Shown here one piece after another: positions 43,111-52,226 of a stretch of DNA of 64,000 nucleotides; position 1 is the stretch's first letter; each line of letters begins with the position of its first letter. Made by a program: the position numbers and the translations under genes. The notes beneath the pieces are model-generated. The model had not been told where the DNA came from and did not search any database. It was given only the letters and a program-made list of their open reading frames with translations. This stretch comes from Nostoc sp. JL34 (GTDB taxonomy: Bacteria > Cyanobacteriota > Cyanobacteriia > Cyanobacteriales > Nostocaceae): positions 46,108 through 110,107 of the forward strand of contig NZ_JABXKQ010000042.1 of NCBI RefSeq assembly GCF_017114945.1, in the 5' to 3' direction.

Positions 43111-44277
43111 ATGTACCAGAAAACATTTGACCAAGACCTGATTTATCAATGCTCAAATTTTGAGGTAGGTGGGGGCGGAGGTGTTGAAACTTATTTAGCA
43201 TCTCTGTTTGAACATCGACCACCTGATGTTAGCGATCGCGTGATAAAATCGCTTAAAAATGTTGACCAAAGTCAGTTTAAATTGCTGCACATTCACAGCC
43301 CAGATTTGCTATTGGAGCTTACAGGCGAGTGTCCCGCAGTTTTCAGCGTACATAATCACTCATTCTACTGCCCTAGCGGCACAAAGTATTTAGCAGGGCA
43401 GCGGACAATCTGCGATCGCAACTTTTCTTACTTAGGATGTACCTGGGGTAAATTAGTAGATAAATGTGGTAGCCGTAGACCGTTAAGAACTCTTAAAGAA
43501 CTTCAAACTACTCAGCAGTTTTTAGATGTATTAAAAAAGGTAAAAATTACTTTTATTGCTAATAGCGAATACGTTCGACAAGAGTTGATTCAAAACGGTG
43601 TACCTTCTGAGCAAACTGTAACGCTACACTGTGGCATCTCTGTACCGCAAACAGCAACAGCACCTCTGAGTTTAGAAGTTCACCAAAATCATAGAATTTT
43701 GTTTGCTGGACGGATTGTTTCTGATAAAGGTCTAGAATGGCTACTCAAAACTTTAATACATACAGATCCGCAAATTCAACTTGATATTGCAGGTGAAGGA
43801 TGGGAAAGACCCCGCTTAGAAAAGTTAGCAAATACATTGGGATTAAGTAAGCGAATCACTTGGCATGGTTGGTGCGATTCTAATAAATTAAATAAACTTT
43901 ATCAACAGTGTTTTGCAGTCATCTTTCCCAGTGTTTGGCCTGAACCTGCCGGTCTTGTAACTCTGGAAGCTTACTCTCGTTATCGACCTGTAATAGGTAG
44001 TGCAGTCGGAGGGATTCCAGAACATTTACGAGATGGAGAAACGGGTATTCTTGTTCCAGGTAATGATATCCAAAAGCTGGTTGATGCCATGAATGAGTTG
44101 TATCTAGATCATCAAAAAAGCCGATACATGGGTGAACAAGGTCATACTTTATTGATGAAGGAATTTACAATGACTGCTCATGTCAAAAAGCTGCGGACAA
44201 TTTATACAAAAACAATAGATGAATTTCCTTCTAGAGCTAAAAGTTTATATAGATATAGTATCCCTCAAGCTAAGTAA
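43111..44277 (+). CDS. Glycosyltransferase family 4
   Basis: The protein has 388 residues in a GT-B fold. FEVGGGGGVETYLASLF is the acceptor-side glycine loop. PAVFSVHNHSFYCPSGTKYL and the Cys-containing segment ICDRNFSYLGCTWGKLVDKC are typical of a GT4 subgroup. RILFAGRIVSDKGLEWLLK starts the donor half, and FPSVWPEPAGLVTLEAYSRYRPVIG includes the E(x7)E motif. It follows hepA, as a glycosyltransferase gene does in Anabaena's HEP island. Sugar donor unknown. Confidence 0.9.
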   Translation: MYQKTFDQDLIYQCSNFEVGGGGGVETYLASLFEHRPPDVSDRVIKSLKNVDQSQFKLLHIHSPDLLLELTGECPAVFSVHNHSFYCPSGTKYLAGQRTICDRNFSYLGCTWGKLVDKCGSRRPLRTLKELQTTQQFLDVLKKVKITFIANSEYVRQELIQNGVPSEQTVTLHCGISVPQTATAPLSLEVHQNHRILFAGRIVSDKGLEWLLKTLIHTDPQIQLDIAGEGWERPRLEKLANTLGLSKRITWHGWCDSNKLNKLYQQCFAVIFPSVWPEPAGLVTLEAYSRYRPVIGSAVGGIPEHLRDGETGILVPGNDIQKLVDAMNELYLDHQKSRYMGEQGHTLLMKEFTMTAHVKKLRTIYTKTIDEFPSRAKSLYRYSIPQAK

Positions 44278-44340
44278 TTAGATTTGGATAAAAATATCAA
44301 TTGGTGCATCTTTTACTTAAAAAAATCAAGAGACAAAAAT

Positions 44341-45333
44341 ATGTCATCGCATCAAGAATCTCAACAACCTTTAGTTAGCGTTATTATCCCTACTTATAAT
44401 CGACCAGAGTATCTCAAGCAAGCGATCGCTAGTGCTATAAAACAAACTTATCAAAACATTGAAATTCTTATTTCTGATAATTGTAGTTCAGAAAATCCCC
44501 AAGCACTGGTCGCATCTTTTGGTGATTCACGCATCAAGTTTTGGCAGCAGCAGCAAAATGTGGGTATGTTAGCTAATCAGCAGTATGGCTTCAAGATGGC
44601 GCAGGGGAAATATGTTGCTAGTCTCCATGACGATGATATGTGGAATGAAGACTTTTTAGCAAAGCTTGTACCACCACTAGAAGCAAATTCTGATTTGATC
44701 ATCGCTTTTTGCGACCAATATATCATAGATGCTAATGGCATAATTAATGAGATTGGAACTGAAGAAAATACACGGGGTTATAAGCGAGATAAACTAGCGA
44801 AAGGAATTCATCAACCTTTCTATAAAGTTGGGTTGATAGATAAAAGTATACCTACTGCGGCATCTTGCGTGATTCGCAATAATTTGGTGGATTGGTATAG
44901 TATTCCCTCAGAAGTTGGCGGGATGTGGGATTTATATTTAACTTATCTGTGCTGTATATCTGGTCATGGCGCTTACTATTATCCAGAAAGATTGACGCGA
45001 TATCGTGCCCATGAGCAAACTGATACTATGCTCAGTGGTAGTCGAGATGTGCAAGCAAAAATCCGCAAAGCTAAAAGCGAAATATTTTGTTATCAAGTCT
45101 TTATGGAAGACCCTCGTCTACAGAAATTTAGAACTCATTTTCAACAGAAATGGTTAGAAGCTAATACCACTTTGGGAATTGGTTTACTACGAAGTGAACA
45201 GATAACAGCAGCACGTTCTCATTTTTGGCAGGTGCTGAATAAACAAAAATTTAATGTGCGAAATCTGGCAGCACTTGGTCTTAGTTTTACACCGCCTTTT
45301 TTAGCAAGTAAGTTGATGAAAACATCGAAATAA
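44341..45333 (+). CDS. Family 2 glycosyltransferase
   Basis: The protein has 330 residues from the ATG at 44341, with AAGAGA upstream. The frame can be extended 19 codons to a TTG, which is less likely. VSVIIPTYNRPEYLKQAIAS, NIEILISDNCSSENPQAL and YVASLHDDDMW (the metal-binding DDD) define the GT-A fold. MWDLYLTYLCC and RYRAHEQTDT form the acceptor end. It belongs to the downstream part of the polysaccharide block. Confidence 0.9.
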   Translation: MSSHQESQQPLVSVIIPTYNRPEYLKQAIASAIKQTYQNIEILISDNCSSENPQALVASFGDSRIKFWQQQQNVGMLANQQYGFKMAQGKYVASLHDDDMWNEDFLAKLVPPLEANSDLIIAFCDQYIIDANGIINEIGTEENTRGYKRDKLAKGIHQPFYKVGLIDKSIPTAASCVIRNNLVDWYSIPSEVGGMWDLYLTYLCCISGHGAYYYPERLTRYRAHEQTDTMLSGSRDVQAKIRKAKSEIFCYQVFMEDPRLQKFRTHFQQKWLEANTTLGIGLLRSEQITAARSHFWQVLNKQKFNVRNLAALGLSFTPPFLASKLMKTSK

Positions 45334-45473
45334 TCGGGCAATCATATCTGAGTATTAGAAATTATTTTTTATAACCCACAGAGACACAGAGGACACAGGG
45401 TAATAAAAATCAGAATGCTTTTAAATCTTTGCTTGCGTTTTTCGTAAGTTTATATTATTCAGGAAGATAGTGG

Positions 45474-46676
45474 ATGAAACTTTGTATTGTCACTCATAAA
45501 ATCAAAAAAGGTGATGGTCAGGGGCGGGTAAACTATGAGGTTGCTAATGAAGCAATTCGTCGTGGTCATCACTTGACATTATTAGCTAGTGAAGTTGCAC
45601 CAGAACTAGAACAGAATAGTCAAGTTAATTGGATTAAAATTCCAGTCAAAGGCTATCCTACAGAATTTGTACGTAATTTCATCTTTGCCCAAAAAAGTGC
45701 AGATTGGTTACGGAAACATCGCTCTGATATTGATTTAGTTAAAGTCAATGGAGCAATTAATCTGGCTGCGGCTGATGTGAATGCTGTACATTTTGTCCAT
45801 AGTTCATGGTTGCGATCGCCTGTTCATATTTCTCGCAACCGCCGCGATTTATATGGTTTTTACCAATGGCTGTTTACGGCTTTTAATGCCCGTTGGGAAA
45901 AACAGGCTTTCCAAAAAGCGCAGGTTGTCGTAGCTGTATCCGAAAAGGTAGCCCAAGAATTAGTCAACATTGGTGTACCGCGTTCTCGGATTCGGGTAAT
46001 TGTCAATGGCGTTGATTTAGAAGAGTTTACCCCCGGTGAAAGCAATCGCCAAAAATTAGGTTTACCGGAGAATGTCACCTTAGCCCTGTTCGCCGGAGAC
46101 ATCCGCACACCTAGAAAAAATTTAGATACAGTCCTACAAGCCTTGGTGCAAGTTCCCGATTTACATCTGGCAGTGGTAGGTCATATAGAAGATAGTCCCT
46201 TCCCACAATTAGCGGCATCCTTGGGATTAAGCGATCGCGTGCATTTTCTCGGATTTCGCCGTGATATCCCCGAAATTATGCGGTCAGTAGATTTATTTAT
46301 TTTTCCTTCCCGATATGAAGCTTGTAGCCTCGTATTGTTAGAAGCACTTTCTTCAGGACTACCAGTAATTACTGCCACAGCTACCGGAGGTGCAGAGTTG
46401 GTGACACCAGAATGTGGCATTGTCTTAACCGACTCAAATGATATCGATGCTTTGGCTGTGGCGATGATGTCCTTGGTAAGCGATTTTGCCTTGATGCAGC
46501 AAATGAGTCAAGCTGCTCGTTCTGTCGCAGAACAACACAGCTGGACTACTATGGCACAAACTTATGTGGATCTATTCGAGGAGTTAAGCAAAAATGCGGA
46601 ACACCGTTCTGATACCGACTTATCGTCGTCCACAAGACCTCTCACGCTGCCTTTTGGCGCTACAGGAGCAAACTAA
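45474..46676 (+). CDS. Glycosyltransferase family 4
   Basis: The protein has 400 residues. MKLCIVTHKIKKGDGQGRVNYEVANEAIRRGHHLTLLASE is the acceptor domain. VVVAVSEKVAQELVNIGVP and VIVNGVDLEEFTP mark the hinge. LALFAGDIRTPRKNLDTVLQAL and FIFPSRYEACSLVLLEALSSGLPVI with E(x7)E mark the donor domain. The last 28 codons overlap the next gene by 83 bp in another frame, and the C-terminal Ser/Thr-rich tail (HRSDTDLSSSTRPLTLP) is encoded by that shared DNA. Confidence 0.9.
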   Translation: MKLCIVTHKIKKGDGQGRVNYEVANEAIRRGHHLTLLASEVAPELEQNSQVNWIKIPVKGYPTEFVRNFIFAQKSADWLRKHRSDIDLVKVNGAINLAAADVNAVHFVHSSWLRSPVHISRNRRDLYGFYQWLFTAFNARWEKQAFQKAQVVVAVSEKVAQELVNIGVPRSRIRVIVNGVDLEEFTPGESNRQKLGLPENVTLALFAGDIRTPRKNLDTVLQALVQVPDLHLAVVGHIEDSPFPQLAASLGLSDRVHFLGFRRDIPEIMRSVDLFIFPSRYEACSLVLLEALSSGLPVITATATGGAELVTPECGIVLTDSNDIDALAVAMMSLVSDFALMQQMSQAARSVAEQHSWTTMAQTYVDLFEELSKNAEHRSDTDLSSSTRPLTLPFGATGAN

Positions 46677-47523
46677 ACCAGTCGATCAGGTGATAGTGGT
46701 TGTCCGCGATACGGATGCAGAAACTTGGCAATTTCTTGCCCAATACACAGCGCACAATCTGCCATTGCATACCGTAAAAGTAACACAATCAGGGGTAGTA
46801 GCAGCCCTGAACGCCGGACTAGCAGCAGTGGAGGGCGATATTGTTTCCATTACTGATGATGATGCCGCACCTCACCCCGATTGGTTAGAGCGTATTGCCG
46901 CTTACTTTACCTGCGATAGTCGCCTTGGCGGTCTGGGAGGGCGTGATTGGATACACCACGGCAGCAAATTAGAAGACGAATCCCGTCCAGTAGTAGGACA
47001 GTTGCAGTGGTTTGGGCGAGTCATTGGCAACCATCATCTGGGAGTGGGAGAACCCCGTGAAGTGGATATTCTCAAGGGCGTGAACATGAGTTTTCGTACC
47101 CAAGCAATTGGACAACTGCGCTTTGACGAACGGATGCGTGGTACTGGAGCGCAGGTACACTTTGAAATGGCATTTACCCTGGCATTAAAGCGGGCTGGTT
47201 GGAAAATAATTTATGATCCTAACGTTGCTGTAGATCATTATCCAGCACAACGTTTTGATGAAGATCAGCGAAATAACTTTAATGAAATTGCCTTTATTAA
47301 TTTAGTTCATAATGAAACCTTAGTTTTACTAGAGCATTTACCATTTATCCGCCGGATTGTATTTTTATTCTGGGCAATATTCGTGGGTACATGCGATAGT
47401 TTGGGCTTAGTACAATGGCTGAGATTTTTACCCAGCCAAGGGCAGTTGGCTGGGAAAAAGTTATTAGCATCCTGGCGTGGGCGTTGGCAAGGATATAAAC
47501 AATTCGTAATTCGTAATTCGTAA
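46594..47523 (+). CDS. Family 2 glycosyltransferase, overlapping the upstream gene
   Basis: The protein has 309 residues. MRNTVLIPTYRRPQDLSRCL, VDQVIVVVRDTDAET, VAALNAGLAAVEGDIVSITDDDAAPHPDW (metal-binding DDD) and VDILKGVNMSFR define a GT2 enzyme with a C-terminal hydrophobic stretch (FIRRIVFLFWAIFVGTC) that may attach to the membrane. The start lies 83 bp inside the upstream GT4 gene, with AAGC weakly complementary to the ribosome. The last seven codons (QFVIRNS) and stop are supplied by an AATTCGT heptamer array, so the natural end of the gene has been replaced by repeat DNA. Confidence 0.9.
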   Translation: MRNTVLIPTYRRPQDLSRCLLALQEQTKPVDQVIVVVRDTDAETWQFLAQYTAHNLPLHTVKVTQSGVVAALNAGLAAVEGDIVSITDDDAAPHPDWLERIAAYFTCDSRLGGLGGRDWIHHGSKLEDESRPVVGQLQWFGRVIGNHHLGVGEPREVDILKGVNMSFRTQAIGQLRFDERMRGTGAQVHFEMAFTLALKRAGWKIIYDPNVAVDHYPAQRFDEDQRNNFNEIAFINLVHNETLVLLEHLPFIRRIVFLFWAIFVGTCDSLGLVQWLRFLPSQGQLAGKKLLASWRGRWQGYKQFVIRNS

Positions 47524-47525
47524 TT
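47501..47525. repeat. AATTCGT heptamer array forming the end of a gene
   Basis: Three full AATTCGT units plus AATT span the stop codon of the GT2 gene at 47523. The array is the same kind as at 39548 and 59100. Confidence 0.75.
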
Positions 47526-47593
47526 AAAAATGAATTCAATTTCTTCTTAGCTATAGTGGTCTGTCAAGTTGAAATTGATGGGTAAATAAGTTT

Positions 47594-47643
47594 GTAGTAA
47601 GGACTTTAGTCCTTATTTTCTAAGCACTAAAGTCCTTACTGCA
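47594..47643. repeat. AAGGACTTTAGTCCTT dispersed palindrome, copy 1
   Basis: GTAGTAAGGACTTTAGTCC and CACTAAAGTCCTTACTGC flank a short AT loop as inverted arms. A second copy is at 50303-50357. Confidence 0.7.
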
Positions 47644-47674
47644 AACCTTTGGTAAATCCAAAATCTAAAATTGA

Positions 47675-49129
47675 ATGAATTCTAGACAGATACTTTTCAA
47701 TAGTTTTTCACAAGAAAGCTATTCTCCCGAAGAGCGATCGCTACAGGGTTGGATGGCGATCGCAGGCTTTATACTACTAACTGTAGTTTGCTATTTTGCT
47801 GGTGCTACTGCCGCATTACGCCTAATTTACCCGGTGACAGCTTTACTAGTAGCGGTATTTTTATACTTGCGGCATCCCATTCTCTACGTCAGTTTTACCT
47901 GGTGGATCTGGTTTCTCACACCTTTAGCTACCCGCTTAGTTGACTATCGAGTGGGTTGGGACCCTACCCGTCAAATGCTCATAGCACCCTACTTAGTAGT
48001 ATTTGTCACTATAGCAACATTCTTCCGACACTTTCCCCGCGCTTCTCGTCAAGGGGCTTTGCCGTTTGTTTTAGCTTTTATCGGAGTGTTTTATGGCTTT
48101 CTCATCGGTCTGGTTTATAACCCACCTATCCCTGTAGCGCGCGGATTAATGGATTGGCTCAGTCCGATTATCTTCGCTTTTCACTTATTTATTAACTGGC
48201 GAGATTATCCCAGCTATCGTCAGAACATTCAGCGAACATTTCTCTGGTGTGTGTTGATTTTAGGAACTTATGGCGTATATCAATTTGTGGTAGCTCCTGA
48301 GTGGGATAGGTACTGGCTAATACAATCAAAACTATTCATGAGTTCTGGAAATCCTGTACCTTTTGGGATGCGCGTCTGGAGTACATTGCACTCAGTCGGC
48401 CCCTTTGGTTCCGTTATGCAGGCTGGGTTACTGTTATTATTTACCAGTTCAGGCAACTTAATTTTTCCAGCTTCAGCTGTTGGTTACTTGTCCTTTCTGT
48501 TAACACAAGCACGGACTAATTGGGGGGGCTGGTTATTTGGAATAATTATGATTATGGGTTCAGTCAAAGCTAAAATTCAAATGCGCTTAATTACCATAAT
48601 TGTGGTCATGGCAATTTGTGTTATACCGTTGACAACCATCGAGCCAATTGCTGGAGTTGTAGCAACTCGTTTAGAAACTTTTTCTAATCTTCAAGAAGAT
48701 GGCAGCTTTAAAGATAGATCGGGAAGTTACGACAAAAACCTTGGTTTAGCTCTTTCTAATGGTCTAGGTAACGGCTTAGGAAATATTTGGAAGGTCAACG
48801 AAAAAACTGGTCAAATTGAAGTAGTAGTAATTGATAGTGGCATTTTAGATATGTTTTTCACCCTTGGCTGGTTTGGAGCCATCTTTTATATGGGTGGATT
48901 AATTTTGTTAATTGTTAGTGTTAGCAGCTATGGTGAAGGTCGTTTCGATAGCTTTATCAGTGCTGCCCGCGCCATTGGTATCAGTTCTGCTTCACAGTTA
49001 GTTATCGGTAGCGGTATGTTGAGTGTAGCTGGGATGATTCTGTGGGGATTTTTAGCTATGGCTATGGCAGGACATAAGTACTATAGCAATCCCAAGATCC
49101 CCGACTTCTTTAATAAGTCAGGAATCTGA
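47675..49129 (+). CDS. O-antigen ligase/polymerase-like membrane protein
   Basis: The protein has 484 residues and about 11-12 membrane spans, including MAIAGFILLTVVCYFAGATA, ILYVSFTWWIWFLTPLA, GALPFVLAFIGVFYGFLIGL and ILWGFLAMAMAGH. A larger extracytoplasmic loop before the last spans (TRLETFSNLQEDGSFKDRSG ... DSGILDMFFTLGWFG) matches the Wzy/WaaL family layout. It should polymerise or ligate lipid-linked repeats on the outer face. It would serve the Wzc-like and HepA partners of the island. The last residues (KIPDFFNKSGI) come from a dispersed palindrome at 49095-49127 that supplies the stop. Confidence 0.85.
   Translation: MNSRQILFNSFSQESYSPEERSLQGWMAIAGFILLTVVCYFAGATAALRLIYPVTALLVAVFLYLRHPILYVSFTWWIWFLTPLATRLVDYRVGWDPTRQMLIAPYLVVFVTIATFFRHFPRASRQGALPFVLAFIGVFYGFLIGLVYNPPIPVARGLMDWLSPIIFAFHLFINWRDYPSYRQNIQRTFLWCVLILGTYGVYQFVVAPEWDRYWLIQSKLFMSSGNPVPFGMRVWSTLHSVGPFGSVMQAGLLLLFTSSGNLIFPASAVGYLSFLLTQARTNWGGWLFGIIMIMGSVKAKIQMRLITIIVVMAICVIPLTTIEPIAGVVATRLETFSNLQEDGSFKDRSGSYDKNLGLALSNGLGNGLGNIWKVNEKTGQIEVVVIDSGILDMFFTLGWFGAIFYMGGLILLIVSVSSYGEGRFDSFISAARAIGISSASQLVIGSGMLSVAGMILWGFLAMAMAGHKYYSNPKIPDFFNKSGI
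49095..49127. repeat. Dispersed palindrome, ATCCCCGACTT family, copy 3, inside a gene end
   Basis: AGATCCCCGACTT and AAGTCAGGAATCT are inverted arms with one mismatch. The repeat covers the last 11 codons of the membrane protein gene and the first base of its stop. Confidence 0.7.
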
Positions 49130-49164
49130 TAAATATTACAACTTAAATAGGACTCTTATAGATT

Positions 49165-50298
49165 ATGAAAGTAATTATTGTTATGCCACTAGCCGAACAA
49201 CGAGGCGGTGGTGAAATGATGCTTTGGGATTTGGTGCAGCAGGGACGTAATGCTGGTGTTGAGTGGCTGGTGATATTTTTAGAAGATGGCCCGATGGTCG
49301 CACAAGTAAAGTCTCTCGGTATTGATGCGCGAGTTGTGGAAAGTGGACGTTTACGCCAAATCCACCGTTTTATTGGTGCTGTTTTGCGGATAGCTGCGAT
49401 CGCTCGCCGCGAACGTGCAGATATAATTGTCAATTGGATGTGGATTACGCATATATCTGGAGGTTTGGCGGCAATGTTGGCGGGCTTGCCTGCTGTGTGG
49501 TATCAACTAGAAGTACCTAGTGATAAAACTTGGTTGGTGCGACTCGCAACTTTAATTCCAGCGCGGGCAATTATCACTCTTTCGCAAGATGGTAAGCAAG
49601 CACAGGCAGAGATTTGGCCCCACAGACCAACACCTTTGGTTTATCCTGGTGTGGCATTAGACCGATTTGAGCCAAATGCTTTACCAACTCCAGAAGAAGC
49701 ACGGCGAAAACTAGGCCTACCTTTACACGGGCCGTTGATTGGAATTGTGGGACGATTGCAACGATGGAAGGGAATGCACGTATTGGTGCAAGGGATGCCC
49801 AAAATTTTACAGAAGTATCCCAATGCCCATTGTGTGGTGGTTGGTGGTAAGCACGATTTGGAACCGGATTATGAGGACTTCTTAAAAGCCGAAATCACCG
49901 CTTTAGGTTTGAAAGACCAAGTAATTATGGCTGGACTACAGCGTAATATCCCAGAATGGGTGCAGGCAATGGATGTATTTGTTCATGCATCAGATAATGA
50001 GCCATTTGGGATTGTGATTATTGAGGCGATGGCGCTGGGTAAACCTGTAATTGCTGGCAGTGCAGGCGGCCCAACAGAAATTATTACCGATGGGATGAAT
50101 GGACTATTAACACCTTACGGCGATGCGGAGCAATTAGCGATCGCAATTCTCCGCTATCTTGACGAGCAAGAATTTGCCCAAAGTGCGGGAGTCGCTGCCA
50201 GACAACGCGCCCTCGATTTCTCAACGCAGAATTATGCTCAAAATTTTATTAGTGCAATTCGCTCTGTAATGCCTAGTCCTCTATCGCAAAAGTTTTGA
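49165..50298 (+). CDS. Glycosyltransferase family 4
   Basis: The protein has 377 residues. MKVIIVMPLAEQRGGGEMMLWDLVQQ gives the acceptor-side glycine loop. LPLHGPLIGIVGRLQRWKGMHVLVQGM begins the donor half, AHCVVVGGKHDLEPDYE follows, and ASDNEPFGIVIIEAMALGKPVIAG carries E(x7)E. It closes the run of transferases in the block, 35 bp after the ligase-like gene. Donor and linkage unknown. Confidence 0.92.
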   Translation: MKVIIVMPLAEQRGGGEMMLWDLVQQGRNAGVEWLVIFLEDGPMVAQVKSLGIDARVVESGRLRQIHRFIGAVLRIAAIARRERADIIVNWMWITHISGGLAAMLAGLPAVWYQLEVPSDKTWLVRLATLIPARAIITLSQDGKQAQAEIWPHRPTPLVYPGVALDRFEPNALPTPEEARRKLGLPLHGPLIGIVGRLQRWKGMHVLVQGMPKILQKYPNAHCVVVGGKHDLEPDYEDFLKAEITALGLKDQVIMAGLQRNIPEWVQAMDVFVHASDNEPFGIVIIEAMALGKPVIAGSAGGPTEIITDGMNGLLTPYGDAEQLAIAILRYLDEQEFAQSAGVAARQRALDFSTQNYAQNFISAIRSVMPSPLSQKF

Positions 50299-50302
50299 TA
50301 GG

Positions 50303-50357
50303 TTTGTAATAAGGACTTTAGGGCTTAAAAATTCAGGACTAAAGTCCTTACTACAAA
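50303..50357. repeat. AAGGACTTTAG dispersed palindrome, copy 2
   Basis: TTTGTAATAAGGACTTTAG and CTAAAGTCCTTACTACAAA are inverted around GGCTTAAAAATTCAGGA. It is related to 47594-47643. Confidence 0.7.
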
Positions 50358-50453
50358 CACATTTATACCTCGTAATTAATGCGATAAATCATTATAAAAC
50401 TCTCTGCGCGTCTGCGTTAGACAAAAAATATTTATGCAAAAGGAACTAAATCA

Positions 50454-52103
50454 ATGTTGATTGATAGCCGCAAATTGCCAATAGATGAAATTATCAATAC
50501 TGAAGTTTGTATAGTTGGTGCTGGCCCAGCAGGAATTACACTCGCACGAGAATTAATTGGGCAAGACTTTCGAGTGTGCTTACTAGAAAGTGGTGATTTG
50601 GAATTTAATCAAGAAACTGCATCTCTTGGTGAAGGCGAAACGGTTGGAGATCCTTTTCCACCACTGCAAGATATGCGTCATCGTCAATTTGGTGGAATGG
50701 CTAATGTCTGGAATATTGAAATTAATAAAAATCAACTTGGTCTGAGGCACGTACCGTTAGACGAAATAGATTTTGAAAAACGAGATTGGGTTCCATACAG
50801 TGGCTGGCCTTTTAGTAAATCTCACCTGAATCCATTTTATGAGCGCGCTCAATCAGTCTGTAAACTCGGTTCTTTTGCTTATGAGGCTGAGGCTTGGGAA
50901 AATGCTCAATCTCCTCGGACACATTTCACAAGTGACCGAGTTACTACTAGTATGTTTCAGTTTGGCCCGCGCGATATTTTCACCAATGAATATCGCCATC
51001 AAATTAATCAATCTCCTAATATAACTACATTCCTCAACGCCAATGTGGTAGAAATTGAGGCAGACGAAACAGCCCAAACAGTGAAACGCGTGCAAGTTGC
51101 TTGTTTATCTGGTAAGAAATTTTGGGTTGTTGCAAAAGTATTTATTTTAGCCGCAGGTGGGATTGAAAACGCGCGTTTATTATTACTATCAAACAGAATT
51201 CAAAAGAATGGATTAGGCAATCAACATGATTTAGTGGGTAGATTCTTTATGGATCATCCTTTTATTCGTTGTGGTATGCTTTTTCCGCAAAATCGCAAAA
51301 TCTTTAATTCGATGGCTTTGTATGACTTACGCCGCGTGAATAATGTCACAGTGATGGGGAAATTTGCTCTCACGGAACAAGTGATGCGCCGCGAGAAATT
51401 ACTAAATATGACCGCGTTGCTATATCCCAGAGATGAAAGGTATAGATCGGCAGCAAAGGCTTCTGCAAAAATTTTGTTCTCTTCAGTTCGACAAAGACAG
51501 TTACCTAAAAATATTTTTCAGCATTTGCAAAATGTAATTACGAATATTGATGATTTAGTAGCTGATTGGTATAAATATAATCTCAAAAAGGAATATTTAT
51601 TCCCTGATTTAAGTCATGGAGGATGGTCTGACCATGAAGGTAATGAACAGAAATATACAAAGTTTGAAGTTCTCAGCCAAACTGAACAAACCCCAAATCC
51701 AGATAATCGGGTGACACTCAGTAATCAACTAGATAAGCTGGGTTGTCCGCAAGCAAAATTAATTAATTATTGGAGCGAAATAGATATTAATAGTGTGAAG
51801 CGATCGCAGTTAGTATTTGCACAAGAATTTGCTAGTGCCGGACTGGGTGAGTTGCAGATTGAATTGGATGGAGATCGTCCAGTTGCTTCTCTTAGTACCC
51901 ATCACAATATGGGTACAACGCGTATGCATCACGACCCAAAACAAGGAGTAGTCGATGCAAATTGTCAAGTTCACGGCATCTCTAATTTATTTATGGCAGG
52001 TAGCTCTGTTTTCCCTACAGGAGGCTATGCTAATCCGACGCTTACCATTGTTGCGTTGGCAATTCGATTGGCTGACTATGTGAAAGCTGAATTGTCTCAC
52101 TAA
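50454..52103 (+). CDS. GMC-family FAD oxidoreductase
   Basis: The protein has 549 residues. The FAD-binding EVCIVGAGPAGITLARELIG lies at about 18-37, and FILAAGGIENARLLLLSNR at about 225. The C-terminus has STHHNMGTTRMHHDP, where His in HHNMG is the usual catalytic region, and VHGISNLFMAGSSVFPTGGYANPTLTIVALAIRLADYV. GMC enzymes oxidise alcohols or sugars. As the last gene of the polysaccharide block it may oxidise a sugar hydroxyl of the polymer or precursor. AAAGGA lies 9 bp before the ATG. Confidence 0.9.
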   Translation: MLIDSRKLPIDEIINTEVCIVGAGPAGITLARELIGQDFRVCLLESGDLEFNQETASLGEGETVGDPFPPLQDMRHRQFGGMANVWNIEINKNQLGLRHVPLDEIDFEKRDWVPYSGWPFSKSHLNPFYERAQSVCKLGSFAYEAEAWENAQSPRTHFTSDRVTTSMFQFGPRDIFTNEYRHQINQSPNITTFLNANVVEIEADETAQTVKRVQVACLSGKKFWVVAKVFILAAGGIENARLLLLSNRIQKNGLGNQHDLVGRFFMDHPFIRCGMLFPQNRKIFNSMALYDLRRVNNVTVMGKFALTEQVMRREKLLNMTALLYPRDERYRSAAKASAKILFSSVRQRQLPKNIFQHLQNVITNIDDLVADWYKYNLKKEYLFPDLSHGGWSDHEGNEQKYTKFEVLSQTEQTPNPDNRVTLSNQLDKLGCPQAKLINYWSEIDINSVKRSQLVFAQEFASAGLGELQIELDGDRPVASLSTHHNMGTTRMHHDPKQGVVDANCQVHGISNLFMAGSSVFPTGGYANPTLTIVALAIRLADYVKAELSH

Positions 52104-52164
52104 ATATAAGTTTGCATAAAATTGTCACGTTTTAGATGTAGCTTTTCTTTGTGCCATTCGCTAA

Positions 52165-52184
52165 AGACGCGATTCATCGCGTCT
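52165..52184. terminator. Palindrome between convergent genes, likely two-way terminator
   Basis: AGACGCGAT and ATCGCGTCT form a perfect 9-bp stem with a TC loop, followed by CTACAAATGG. A related hairpin is at 55082-55106, so it also belongs to a dispersed repeat family. It sits between the GMC gene (plus) and the MFS gene (minus). Confidence 0.5.
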
Positions 52185-52226
52185 CTACAAATGGTCTATT
52201 TGTCGCATTCTTTTTTCAAATTGGTA

